Positions 25,069 to 36,598 of a stretch of 64,000 bases of DNA are shown piece after piece. The translations under genes and the position numbers were made by a program. Position 1 is the stretch's first letter. Each line of letters opens with the position of its first letter. The stretch is from Dendrophyllia cribrosa (taxonomy: Eukaryota; Cnidaria; Anthozoa; Scleractinia; Dendrophylliidae), in contig JAJLRJ010000010.1 in assembly GCA_024195265.1 (NCBI GenBank), forward strand, positions 807,282 through 871,281, written 5' to 3'. Below the pieces are notes generated by a model. The model was not told where the DNA came from, ran no database searches, and was given only the letters and a program-made list of their open reading frames with translations.

Positions 25069-28000
25069 ATGTTTGCGTCCACAATTCGGTTTTCTGTTGG
25101 CTTTTTCCTTGTTATCTCATGCCGGGAAATTTCTTCATCACCAGGTATGTACATAGTCTATAAAGCTATATAAAAAAGTATGAAAATAACTCCGAAGAAC
25201 ATCCTGCAGTAGTGAATATTTGAGTCAACAACGAGGAGATAGATTGATAGAAAGGTAATATTTCGGTTTAATTCAAAATCATTTTCAAACGATTAACAAA
25301 TTTACAAAACAAGCGTAGCTTATATGTATTGCAAGAATTACAAACATCACACGCATAATTAATTTTGTAAGGAATGAAATAAACAAACCAAAGAGTCCTA
25401 TAAACAAAGTTCTCTGCAAACAATGCCAATTCCTTAGTGGCTTTAATCCTGGTGTTCAGGCAGGGTTCGACAGTGTTCCAAGAAACAGAGCTGAGAATTA
25501 CTAGCAATTCGAAGCAAAGTAATTGTTGCGAATTCATTTTAGAGAAAGATGCGCATACATGATGCCGCACTGTCGTTTCAATTTGCATTTATATTTCATT
25601 TTGTACAGCTCTATAAAAATTGGAAGCATGAGATAAACGAAAGTCCCGGTGGTCTGGTGATTAGCGCGTCGGACTTTTAACCCGAAGGTTGATGTTCTCT
25701 GCCGTGGTGTTGTTTTCTTGGACAAGAAACTTTACTGCACGTTGTCTCTCTCCACCCAGGTGTATAAATGGGTACCGGCGACAAAATGCTGGGGGGTAAC
25801 CCTGTGATGGACTAGCATCCCATCCAGGGGGGAGTAGAATTACTCCTAGTCACTTCATAGTATATAAACCAGGTCACCCTGTGATAGACTAACATCCCAT
25901 CCAGGGGGGAGTAGCAATACTCCTAGTCACTTCATAGTATATAAACCAGGTCACCCTGTACGTGATGGACTAGCATCCCATCCAGGGGGGAGTAGTAATA
26001 CTCCTAGTCACTTCATAGTATATAAACCAGGTCACCCTGTGATGGACTAGCATCCCATCCAAGGTGGAGTAGTAATACTCCTAGTCTCTTCATAGTATAT
26101 AAACCAGGTCACCCTGTGATGGACTGGCATCCCATCCAGGGGGGAGTAGCAATACTCCTAGTCACTTTATAGTATATAAACCAGGTCACCCTGTGATGGA
26201 CTAGCATCCCATCCAGGTGGGAGTAGCAATACTCCTAGTCACTTTATAGTATATAAACCAGGTCACCCTGTGATGGACTAGCATCCCATCCAGGGGGAGT
26301 AGTAATACTCCTAGTCACTTCATACTATATAAACCAGGTCACCTTGTGATGGACTAGTATTAGTATCCCATCCAGGGGAGTAGTGATACTCTTAGTCGCT
26401 TCATGCTACAGAAACCGGGTTAAGCTCGGGCAGTTGTGAGCCATTAGCTACTTGAAAAACACAGCAATAAACGAAAGTGCTTGAGTTCTTGACTGGAGTC
26501 AGGATCAAAGGATGCTTGCCGCGTCGTTTGTATTGGTATAACTTGTATAAAGTGTGCATGAAGTACAAACAAACAGCAAAATTATCAGGAAAGTGCTGGT
26601 CAACAGTGATCACCAACACTTTATCACTAACGACCTTAACCGTTGTTGCATTTTGAATGAAAAAAACACAAAAATGCAAAGTCAGGAACCACACTCATTT
26701 AGGCCGCACATATGTATACCTGTATAGCTTATACAGCGGAGAAACCACAACCACCCCCACCCCCACACCGCCCGTGACCCCTTCCTAATTCTACATTGAC
26801 TTTGGGATAGACTAAATTAGGTCCTCTTTCACCTCTTCTAATTTAGTTTATGGCTATCGGATTCTGATCTTTTCATATATCTTCTGATTTGAAAAGGAAA
26901 GCAATCTTATACGAATGCAACAGAATTCAGTGATCACAAGCTTGTGGGGCCACCATCCGAAGAAAACTTTGACGTCACTTCCTGTTCCGGTATGTCCCAG
27001 ACCCTTCATGAAGGATGTAGTATCAGCGACGACTGCAGCACGATCACGTGTCAAATGAGTTTTGTTGATAAGCCAATCACAATGAAGCTGAAGGTAGGAT
27101 GTCTTGACACCGAGAAAGTTGAATGATGGGATTGAAGCAAAGGGGCGGAGGAGAATTTTATAACTTCTTTACATGAAAGCCGTATATAAATATAAGTACA
27201 AGTTCATTTAAGTACAATAAAGTAACAAATCTCTTATTATTTAATTTGATAATTAAGTAAAAATTAACAGCAACAATGACAGCAAATTTATGGATTAAGT
27301 GACGGTTTGACAGCCACCGATAGGTTCCTTTTAAAAATGCTTTAAGATTTAGACGATTTAAATATCCGAGGAAGAGAGTTCGATATTTGTGCTCCCCTAA
27401 ACGAAAACGAACCTTTGTAGCATTCCGTTCTTGGAATATGTGTCATGTCAACATTTAAGGTATGTCCTCTAAGGTGAGATTTGTAGGGATTGCTTTCGTA
27501 AGTCAAAGGAAAGAGATCGCTCAGATCTTGTGGCACTTTTTTGTGAATAGTATCATACATTAGGAGGCAAAGCTAGATTATCCCAGTTAAAGGGAGGGTT
27601 TCACGGTTTGGCGCATGTGCAAGCTATGAAGTAACCCATTTAATTTAATTGTTTAGACCAATCGGAAGCGAATAAATCACTATGGCGGGAAATTTGCCCG
27701 TGAAAACGTCGCGGTCAGTCAGCTGATTGAATGGATGATTAAACATACCCATGTGCGCTATGAAAGCCACCAGAGCGTAGAATAAATCCTTCGGGTCAAA
27801 GGTTTTATTCAGTGCTGACTTTGTCGGTGTAATTCGTTGAAATGTTCTGTGAATTTTGGTCATCCTTCGCTTTGTTTGTACTAATTAAAGTATGTGATTA
27901 TTGAAGTAAATGTGAGTGGTTTTTAACTGATAAAATTGGTAAGAAAGCGAATAAAGCATTTTAATCTGTGCACATGCGCCGAACCGTGAAACTATCCCTT

Positions 28001-31000
28001 TAAGTAACTTAAGGAGATCTTCTGATCTCGTGTCATAGCCCTGAGATCTATTTATGAGGGCTGTTCTGTTTTGCAATTTTTGAGTTTTATTGGCTTAGCC
28101 CTTTACTCAGGTTACCCCAGATAGCGTCACAGTAGTCAAAGACAGGCTGGATTAAAGCACTATACATTGTTTTCAGTACATCTTGAGAAAAAAATCTCGA
28201 GCCTGCCTTAGACCACTTATAGAAAGACTAACCTTGGTGTACACCTTATCAATGTGCTGATCCCATTTAAGGTTTTCATCTAGGTATACACCTACGTATT
28301 TTGTTTAACTCTCTTAATTTGTTTATCAGCCAAAGTGACTGAGATTGTCACTCCCAATGTGTTGATAGTTGAAGGAGGATTTTTGCTGGATAAGGAAGGC
28401 GGGGATTTGTAGTTTTGAGATACATGATGCGCCAGTACCCCCGGGGAGTCGTACCTTTTATGGGTAAAAATTCGTGGTTTGGTTAAACTCAGGGCGTTTG
28501 AATATAAATTGACCACTGATATCTTTTAGGGCATTAAAAAATACAGTCCTACAAACCTGGAAGAGGAAATTAGGCGCTAAACCATGTTGAACGACCTTTG
28601 ACGGGTTTAAAACGAATAATAACAAAGAATATAAATACATGTTAGACGACGCAAGGCAGACAGAAACACATTACTGATCTACTGATATCATATTCATTTT
28701 ATTGCCCATAAGGTCAATAACTGTGATAATCCCGTCACAGTTACCGCAACAATGGATATCTCGGATCTTGATATCACATGGACTCACACGTTCACCGATG
28801 ACGACATTATCAAAGTTCCCGGATTTACTGTATTTTTGCCTCGTAACCTTTTTGCTGGTGTGTATGTTCAAATTAGACTCAAGAAAGAAGGGAAAAAACT
28901 GCATTTAGCGGTAAGTGCTTCTTTTTCCAAAATGAATTTGAGCGGGTTTAGTGTGGAAAGTACAATGTAATTCGCTTTTGATTTGGTCTGCCGATCAAAC
29001 TGCGCTTTGTGATTGGTTAAAAATCTCACGCCAGTTTCCTAACCAATCAAAAGTAGAACTAAACTGTCACTTGCTCGTACCTAAGGTACTCGTAGGCGTT
29101 TTGATTGTTCCCGTGCTTCTTTTAGCCAGCTTCATGTATTCGCTTCAAGTTCCAATTGGTTTATTTGATTATTTGTGAATATGAATAATATGCAAATCAT
29201 ACATGTGAACTCATAATTGACTTATATCTATCCATATGGCTTGGTAGCTCAGTGGAAAGAACATTGCACCGGTATCGCAAGGTCATGGGCTCGAATCCCG
29301 TTGAAGCCTGGATTTTTTTTTTGTCAGGTTGCTTTTTCAACTGTTTAAGTTGATAGCACTCTGCGAGGATCATAAATTTCGCTGTAGATTATTTGTGTTT
29401 ATTGTGATTGGCCAAAACAGACTTTAGAGTGATTGGTTTTACCAACACTTAATTGAAAACCACTCCCAAGTCTCGTGCAACTCAATGCAGTGAGAACGAA
29501 TTGAAGGTTATCATAGGTGATGTCGGAAAAACACGCCACAAGTAAAGTGGGACTCAAACCGGGTAGGACACGCGCGCGGTGCGTACCGATTATATTGCCT
29601 CTATTTTGTACTCCATGCAAGTGTCAAGTTAAATGGATGTCGTAGTATACACTACTGTACTAACCCCGCAGGATTCGTTTTAGAATAAAGTGTGAAATTG
29701 TTTGTGTCGATAAAACTGCTTTAAAATTAATCGAATAGGTTGGGTGTACCGATTACATTGCGTCGTATTCCATACATGTATCAAGTCAAATAGATATCGT
29801 AGTGAATCCAAACGTTGAAATGACGTTCAGTTAGAAATTTCAAGAAAACAGAAAAACGCAAACTAAAGAATTAAGTTTGGATGATATGTTTTTCTTGACA
29901 GGTGAACCTCCTGGCCAAGGGAGAAGTTTTAGACACAGGATTTTATCGTGTGAACACAACCATGATGGAGGGAGACCTGCCAATTGCAACCAACAAATGT
30001 GGCAAGTATCGGTCTTTATAAAGAGGTGTTCAACTGTGCGTGGAAAGTAACTTAGCGATTGCTTTGAATTTGCATTGCTTCGCTTTGTGATTGGCTAAAA
30101 AATCTCGCGCCACTTTCTCAACCAATCAGAAGTAAAACTAAAACCAATCGTGACTTACTCGCACGCGTTTTCCCGCGCTTGGCGCCGGCTACATGTATTT
30201 GCTTCCAGTTCTGATTGGTTCGTCGGATTGTTTGCGTCTGTTGTGATCGGCCAGAGTGATTACTTTGGTTTTGGTTTTACGACACTCAATTGAAAACCAG
30301 AATATACTACATAGGTGCGCGGAGATGTAATTTCTTTTCGAGTGGCCAATCGATATGCCACGAGAAAAAACGACACTATTTACAAAATTTGCCGAAGTTT
30401 TTCGAAAATTCTCCGAATGTTGTACGAACGTTTTCTATCATTTTTCGAAGACATGTTTCAGCTTCTTTGACGTTTAACAAAGGCAAACATGGTTGCTTAA
30501 GTGAAGAAATGATTTTGGTGTCGAGAAGTTCAAGTAGTCACGACATACTAACGAGTTGTGTGAACAAACGCGGGCTCAAAACCAGACGTTCGTCATGTAG
30601 CCTGCATGAAATTTCCCGAGCTTAAAAGCATTTCCCTGTACACTATCTATTTTTAACAGTCCAACCGTGACCCTGGTTTAGGTGACACACCCCTCGCAAC
30701 CGATCTGAGCTCTGCAGCGGCAAGTTGGGGTCGGGTCTCCACTTGCCTCCCCTTCCCTCCCCTGCCCTTGCATTGATAATAACACAATGAACTTTCTCAC
30801 ACATGGTCTCCAAGCGGACACCCTCGGGACCAGCTGTACCTGTCCGCCTTAGAGGGGTGTGCGCCTTAGAGGGGTGTCCGCCTTAGAGGGGTGTGCGCCT
30901 TAGAGGGGTGTCCGCCTTAGAGGGGTGTGCGCCTTAGAGGGGTGTCCGCCTTAGAGGGGTGTCCGCCTTAGAGGGGTGTGCGCCTTAGAGGGGTGTGCGC

Positions 31001-33997
31001 CTTAGAGGGGTGTGCGCCTTAGAGGGGTGTGCGCCTTAGAGGGGTGTGCGCCTTAGAGGGGTGTGCGCCTTAGAGGGGTGTCCGCCTTAGAGGGGTGTCC
31101 GCCTTAGAGGGGTGTCCGCCTTAGAGGGGTGTCCGCCTTAGAGGGGTGTCCGCCTTAGAGGGGTGTGCGCCTTAGAGGGGTGTGCGCCTTAGAGGGGTGT
31201 GCGCCTTAGAGGGGTGTGCGCCTTAGAGAGGTGTGCGCCTTAGAGGGGTGTGCGCCTTAGAGGGGTGTCCGCCTTAGAGGGGTGTCCGCCTTAGAGGGGT
31301 GTCCGCCTTAGAGGGGTGTCCGCCTTAGAGAGGTGTCCGCCTTAGAGAGGTGTCCGCCTTAGAGGGGTGTGCGCCTTAGAGAGGTGTCCGCCTTAGAGGG
31401 GTGTGCGCTTTAGAGGGGTGTGCGCCTTAGAGGGGTGTCCGCCTTAGAGGGGTGTCCGCCTTAGAGGGGTGTGCGCTTTAGAGGGGTGTCCGCCTTAGAG
31501 GGGTGTCCGCCTTAGAGGGGTGTGCGCCTTAGAGGGGTGTCCGCCTTAGAGGGGTGTGCGTCTTAGAGGGGTGTCCGCCTTAGAGGGGTGTGCGCCTTAG
31601 AGAGGTGTGCGCCTGAGAGGGGTGTGCGCCTTAGAGGGGTGTCCGCCTTAGAGGGGTGTGCGCCTTAGAGGGGTGTCCGCCTTAGAGGGGTGTGCGCCTT
31701 AGAGGGGTGTCCGCCTTAGAGGGGTGTCCGCCTTAGAGGGGTGTGCGCCTTAGAGGGGTGTCCGCCTTAGAGGGGTGTCCGCCTTAGAGGGGTGTGCGCC
31801 TTAGAGGGGTGTCCGCCTTAGAGGGGTGTGCGCCTTAGAGGGGTGTCCGCCTTAGAGGGGTGTCCGCCTTAAAGAGGTGTCCGCCTTAGAGGGGTGTCTG
31901 CCTTAGAGGGGTGTGCGCCTTAGAGGGGTGTGCGCCTTAGAGGGGTGTCCGCCTTAGAGGGGTGTCCGCCTTAGAGGGGTGTGCGCCTTAGAGGGGTGTC
32001 CGCCTTAGAGGGGTGTGCGCCTTAGCGGGGTGTGCGCCTTAGAGGGGTGTCCGCCTTAGAGGGGTGTCCGCCTTAGAGGGGTGTGCGCCTTAGAGGGGTG
32101 TCCGCCTTAGAGGGGTGTCCGCCTTAGAGGGGTGTGCGCCTTAGAAGGGTGTCCGCCTTAGAGGGGTGTGCGACTTAGAGGGATGTCCGCCTTAGAGGGG
32201 TGTGCGCCTTAGAGGGGTGTCCGTCTTAGAGGGGTGTCCGCCTTAGAGGGGTGTGCGCCTTAGAGAGGTGTGCGCCTGAGAGGGGTGTGCGCCTTAGAGG
32301 GGTGTCCGCCTTAGAGGGGTGTGCGCCTTAGAGGGGTGTCCGCCTTAGAGGGGTGTGCGCCTTAGAGGGGTGTCCGCCTTAGAGGGGTGTCCGCCTTAAA
32401 GAGGTGTCCGCCTTAGAGGGGTGTCTGCCTTAGAGGGGTGTGCGCCTTAGAGGGGTGTGCGCCTTAGAGGGGTGTCCGCCTTAGAGGGGTGTCCGCCTTA
32501 GAGGGGTGTGCGCCTTAGAGGGGTGTCCGCCTTAGAGGGGTGTGCGCCTTAGCGGGGTGTGCGCCTTAGAGGGGTGTCCGCCTTAGAGGGGTGTCCGCCT
32601 TAGAGGGGTGTGCGCCTTAGAGGGGTGTCCGCCTTAGAGGGGTGTCCGCCTTAGAGGGGTGTGCGCCTTAGAAGGGTGTCCGCCTTAGAGGGGTGTGCGA
32701 CTTAGAGGGATGTCCGCCTTAGAGGGGTGTGCGCCTTAGAGGGGTGTCCGTCTTAGAGGGGTGTCCGCCTTAGAGGGGTGTCCGCCTTAGAGGGGTGTGC
32801 GCCTTAGAGGGGTGTCCGCCTTAGAGGGGTGTCCGCCTTAGAGGGGTGTCCGCCTTAGAGGGGTGTGCGCCTTAGAGGGGTGTGCGCCTTAGAGGGGTGT
32901 CCGCCTTAGAGGGGTGTGCGCCTTAGAGGGGTGTCCGCCTTAGAGGGGTGTCCGCCTTAGAGGGGTGTCCGCCTTAGAGGGGTGTCCGCCTTAGAGGGGT
33001 GTGCGCCTTAGAGGGGTGTCCGCCTTAGAGGGGTGTCCGCCTTAGAGGGGTGTCCGCCTTAGAGGGGTGTCCGCCTTAGAGAGGTGTCCGCCTTAGAGAG
33101 GTGTCCGCCTTAGAGGGGTGTGCGCCTTAGAGGGGTGTGCGCCTTAGAGGGGTGTGCGCCTTAGAGGGGTGTGCGCCTTAGAGGGGTGTCCGCCTTAGAG
33201 GGGTGTCCGCCTTAGAGGGGTGTGCGCTTTAGAGGGGTGTCCGCCTTAGAGGGGTGTCCGCCTTAGAGGGGTGTCCGCCTTAGAGGGGTGTGCGCCTTAG
33301 AGGGGTGTGCGCCTTAGAGGGGTGTCCGCCTTAGATGGGTGTCCGCCTTAGAGGGGTGTGCGCCTTAGAGGGGTGTGCGCCTTATAAAGAGTTCAGTTAC
33401 AGACAAACAATTAAGTGAAATTCAGCCTGAAACAGCCAATCACTGACGTCCGCCTTAGAGGGGTTTCTGCCATACAGTGGTGTCCGCTTTGAGAAAGTTG
33501 ACGGTATTGAGACAAGATAGATAGAAAGACAGGGCAGGCCTACAGATCTAGTCAGTACAGTAACTTACAATAAGAATCAAACACGGATAATGGAGAAATT
33601 TAGAATGGATTGCAGGTTACAGGGAGGGTAGTGTGATAGCCGCTTGCTATTATAAAAAACTGAGGAGGTTGAAGAACACTCTAATTTAATACCAGTCACT
33701 GGAGGCAATATGGCGGACACATGTTATGTATGGTGCGCAATGCATCATGGCGCCGGAAGCCCACAGCGCTTTACTATCATCACAGCTAGAAGGGAGGATA
33801 GTTGTTACTTTTTATCTAAACTAGTCTGTTTTATTTGTTCAGGGATCTTCAAATGGTGGTACAACTTGAGCGACCTCGGCAAGGCATTTGTGATTTGTGG
33901 ACCGCTTCTCTTCATAACAATAATCTTCGCTTGCTGTTACTGCCGCTGTTTACAGTCCAATGTGAAAATTTTCTGTTGCCCGAGATGGAAGCGTTAA
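25069..33997 (+). CDS. Array gene D: five-exon type I membrane protein, 232 aa
   Basis: The exons are 25069-25144, 26924-27093, 28713-28910, 29902-30001 and 33843-33997 (699 nt). The phases are the same as in gene B, which is why the AG at 26922-26923 was chosen over nearby alternatives. The signal peptide reads MFASTIRFSVGFFLVIS. The linker differs from gene B (FSDHKLVGPPSEENFD). The core is conserved: SCSGMSQTLHEGCSISDDCS, NCDNPVTVTATMDISDLDI, GVYVQIRLKKEGK and VNLLAKGEVLDTGFY. The helix (VICGPLLFITIIFACC) is followed by scattered Cys and a shorter, basic tail ending PRWKR, so the PMRPLV motif of the other copies is lost. The last intron uses a GC donor (GCAAGT) and holds a 2.5-kb minisatellite. 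Function unknown. Confidence 0.8.
25145..26923 (+). other. Intron 1 of gene D with an amplified SINE
   Basis: The intron holds a tRNA-derived SINE whose tail has become a tandem array (25640-26400). Outside it nothing is recognised except CA-rich DNA near 26750. Confidence 0.5.
25640..26400 (+). mobile_element. tRNA-derived SINE with about eight tandem copies of its tail
   Basis: The head (about 25643-25700) resembles a tRNA-Lys-like sequence with A-box GGTCTGGTGATTAGCGCG and anticodon-loop CTTTTAA. The tail contains GTGATGGACTAGCATCCCAT, like tails of LINE-mobilised SINEs. From 25864 on, this tail repeats with a period of 77 bp (one unit is 81 bp) to about 26395. Confidence 0.7.
27342..28516 (-). 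pseudogene. Decayed non-LTR retrotransposon reverse transcriptase, 3' part
   Basis: On the minus strand, about 28310-28010 reads like the end of a LINE reverse transcriptase (KYVGVYLDENLKWDQHIDKV, then IQPVFDYCDAIWGNLSKGL) with stops and a frameshift. It continues beyond an inserted MITE into 27560-27342 (MYDTIHKKVPQDLSDLF, then SFSFRGAQISNSLPR). The order and strand fit one element. The upstream part (28320-28516) is likely the same element but less clear. It lies in intron 2 of gene D, antisense to it. Confidence 0.65.
27591..27999. mobile_element. 409-bp TTAA-flanked MITE nested in the LINE remnant
   Basis: The inverted ends AGGGAGGGTTTCACGGTTTG and CGAACCGTGAAACTATCCCT are flanked by TTAA on both sides (27587-27590 and 28000-28003). 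The interrupted LINE coding sequence resumes exactly across the TTAA. Confidence 0.8.
28973..29170. repeat. CCAATCA-type dispersed repeat, copy 1
   Basis: It contains TTGTGATTGGTTAAAAATCTC and ACCAATCAAAAGTAGAAC. Related copies are at about 30061-30270 and 58535-58660. Unclassified. Confidence 0.55.
29238..29372 (+). mobile_element. tRNA-derived SINE with tRNA-like head
   Basis: Positions 29238-29308 are tRNA-like: GGCTT pairs with AAGCC, with an A-box-like TGGTAGCTCAGTGG and a B-box-like GGCTCGAATCC. A T-run (29312-29321) and a short downstream part follow. The anticodon loop would read GGT, but the stem has a mismatch and position 33 is C. A functional tRNA gene is therefore unlikely. Confidence 0.6.
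30061..30270. repeat. CCAATCA-type dispersed repeat, copy 2
   Basis: It shares TCTCGCGCCACTTTCTCAAC and ACCAATCAGAAGTAAAAC with 58535-58660. It lies in the last intron of gene D. Confidence 0.6.
30841..33384 (+). repeat. 17-bp minisatellite, 149 full units in perfect register
   Basis: The unit is TGTCCGCCTTAGAGGGG or TGTGCGCCTTAGAGGGG, which differ only at position 4. The unit at 33374 is exactly 149 periods after the first at 30841, so there is no net insertion or deletion. Rare variants (AGCGGGG, TTAAAGAGG, TTAGAAGGG) recur 527 bp apart (31 units), showing a higher-order duplication across about 31700-32760. The array lies in intron 4 of gene D. It is flanked by diverged inverted ends (AACTTTCTCA with AAGCGGACACC on the left, GGTGTCCGCTTTGAGAAAGT on the right), which suggests expansion inside a MITE. 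Confidence 0.95.
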
Positions 33998-34611
33998 TCA
34001 TGCCCTAGCCAACTTAGCAAGTGTGACCGCTTCCTGATTCGCTGGCTATGATTCGCCCGTCATGATTCGCCCAAGACCATGGTGAAGGAATTCGCCCATA
34101 AAATAATATAAGCTTCCTGAAATAGAATAAGCTTCCTTAAATAGAATTTTTCACGAAGAACAAGATCTGTGAATCTCCTCACCATTTTCTGTCAATAAGC
34201 GAACCATGATGGCCGCATTACGACTGGCGAATCATGGCGGGCGAATCATGTTTGAACACTGTACTGAGATCTTTATGGATTATTTTTTATATTTCAGGAA
34301 TTCAGCATTACCCTGTAAACTCAGTTTATGTGTGAATATCATTCATAGTTGTGTGATCATGGGCGGAACATGACGAGCGAATCATGTTTGAAAATCCCGC
34401 GGGTCTGCGCACGGCAGTGAAATAGGTTGTAAGCTTAGTTTGGCATTAAGAAAACTTAACTACGTCGTCTTCAAAACGATCGTAAACGTTAATTCGCCGG
34501 CACTGTGTTTGTGTTTTCGAAATTCGTTATTGAAAACGTGTAATATTCGATGCGGTTTCGAGTTTGTTAAACCGGACTGATCTGAAACCACCACGTCCTT
34601 GAAAACGCTCG

Positions 34612-34812
34612 TTAACCCTTTAAGCCCTAAGAGTGATCAGCATCAAATTTGTCCTTGTAATATTAATGCCTTATCAATCAAAAAGATCGGGAGAATTAAG
34701 GACAAGATGAATTCTCTTGATATCCAAACAATTTCTCCCCACTACTTCTATAGGAAATGTATAGGACTAGAAATTAGAATTTAATTTTTGATATTAGAGC
34801 TTAAAGGGTTAA
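34612..34812. mobile_element. 201-bp MITE with TTAACCCTTTAAGC ends
   Basis: It starts TTAACCCTTTAAGCCC and ends GAGCTTAAAGGGTTAA, an inverted pair. It is similar in end sequence, but not in interior, to the 88-bp-unit family. Confidence 0.7.
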
Positions 34813-34931
34813 AACTGTAGTTAGTTTGCAAGTTTTTGAAAACGATTACCAAACTGAAATCATTGATAATTAAACCACAGAGGGCCGGTTATTTTAACAA
34901 AGTCAAACTTAGGACCTTCACATCTGTTTAA

Positions 34932-35325
34932 GGCTCCGTCCACATGTATACGTTTACGTTCGTAAACGCATATTTTTTAATGCGTTTAGGCCTTCCGTCC
35001 ACACGTAAACGATGAAAACGGTCACCCTAAACGGATGTTTTCGTAAACGCTCTCCAAAGTGGATATTTTCGAAAACGCCGTTTACCCGTTTACGTGTGGA
35101 CAGCGTAAACGGATATTTTAGTAAACGCTGATTCGGACCCAGTCCACAAATAATCTTATCTAGCATGTTCAATGCAGATTTGAAGCGTTTACGTATCGTT
35201 TTAGCGTTTACGTGTGGACAGGTGAAAACGAATCGTAAACGATGGCTGGCTTCGTGTGGACGGGAGCGTTTTAGATAAAAAAAATATGCGTTTACGAACG
35301 TAAAAGTATACGTGTGGACGGGGCC
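34932..35325. mobile_element. 394-bp MITE with GGCTCCGTCCACA ends
   Basis: The inverted ends (GGCTCCGTCCACATGTATAC and GTATACGTGTGGACGGGGCC) extend about 50 bp and are flanked by TAA on both sides (34929-34931 and 35326-35328), as in PIF/Harbinger-type elements. The interior repeats CGTTTACG and its complement many times. Confidence 0.8.
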
Positions 35326-36598
35326 TAAAAGTGGGTCATTTTAATTAGATAAATGTTTTTCTAGTCTGTGATATGTTAACAGTAAATAACTGTTTACAGT
35401 AAATAACTTTCAAATATTATGGTTGGCCAGACTGAAATTGTTTAAGGCCGTGGTTTTCTTAACACTGATCGATAATCATTTTTCTTGTAATAAAGCACAT
35501 TTCGTATTTCGTTATGTTTACTGTAGTGTTAACATTTCTTTATAGCACAGTCGCGGATCAAGAGGAGAGTTGAAATGTTGATAATGAAAAACTGCACAAG
35601 AAAACTGAGGTGACGAATTGGTTAAGTTGATGATCTAAAAACAATGGAGTGAACTCTTTTGACAACGAATGTCATTACCAATCAATCAATTGATCAATCA
35701 ATCATTTTAGACAAATCACGCCTAGGAGTTAAAAACTCGTTAAAACGCGCACGTGTGAATAAATTACAGCTGTGGAAAAACGAAAATAACTAAGCATAAA
35801 ACAAATAATAACCGGATTTGGCCAACAAACAATCATCTAAACCAAGCGTGTGTAGGGTAAAATCCCGACCGGTTACTAACCAGCATCAATATTGGCCCTC
35901 AATCCTGGATAAATCTTCGATAGCGGGGCCCTCAAGAGGACTTCGAGCAAAGACCTGTGCTGGTTATTGGGAAAAGCTATGGGCACTTGATTGACTGACT
36001 GGGTTGTAGACATATTGATTGGTAGAATGCAGTCACGCACGAGCCACAGGACACCCACACTGTCAAAAAGAAGCCCAGTTTCCGCGGGTAGTCCAGCACT
36101 TGTCAAAACGATATCTGTGATTCGTTAAGAAAACAGCAGATTTGTCCCGCTGGGATAGGGATTAGGGATAGGGGCATTGTTCAAGTGATATATCAATTGT
36201 ATCGTTTGCCAATCACAGGCATCGTTTGGACAGCTACGGGGTCGCCCGTTTCTGTATATTCTGTAGCATGACACAACCGTGAGTATTCCTACTCTCCATC
36301 CCACCCCCCTTCCTTTCGGAGGGAGGGGGTGGCTGTCACAGATGGTTACCCCCACTATTTTGCTGTGAGGACACTGAGGGAGAGCGAGACGCAGGCCTTT
36401 CTCGTCTCTAAAGCGGAACAGTTCTGACATTCGACGAGATGTACAGATTTATTCATGACAAACATGTGGTTTAATTTTACCTACTAAATTCTACAATTTG
36501 CTTTGCATAATTAGACCGACACAATTCTAGGAAAAAAGAAGCCGTTATACTTTCTGTCTAAATGCTGTTGCGTTCAAGTTCACTGCAAGCTACACGAT

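Larger units (their letters stand above)
33998..36598. other. Intergenic region after gene D
   Basis: It holds ATGATTCGCCC direct and inverted motifs (34048-34390) and two MITEs (34612-34812, 34932-35325). The part at 35330-36590 has no gene that I can support. Confidence 0.5.

Noticed and set aside
29238..29308. Functional tRNA-Thr gene
   Set aside because: The acceptor stem has mismatches, the anticodon stem is imperfect, position 33 is C, and SINE-like sequence follows. Treated as a tRNA-derived SINE.
30841..33384. CRISPR-like array
   Set aside because: The units are contiguous with no unique spacers, and the genome is eukaryotic. It is a minisatellite.
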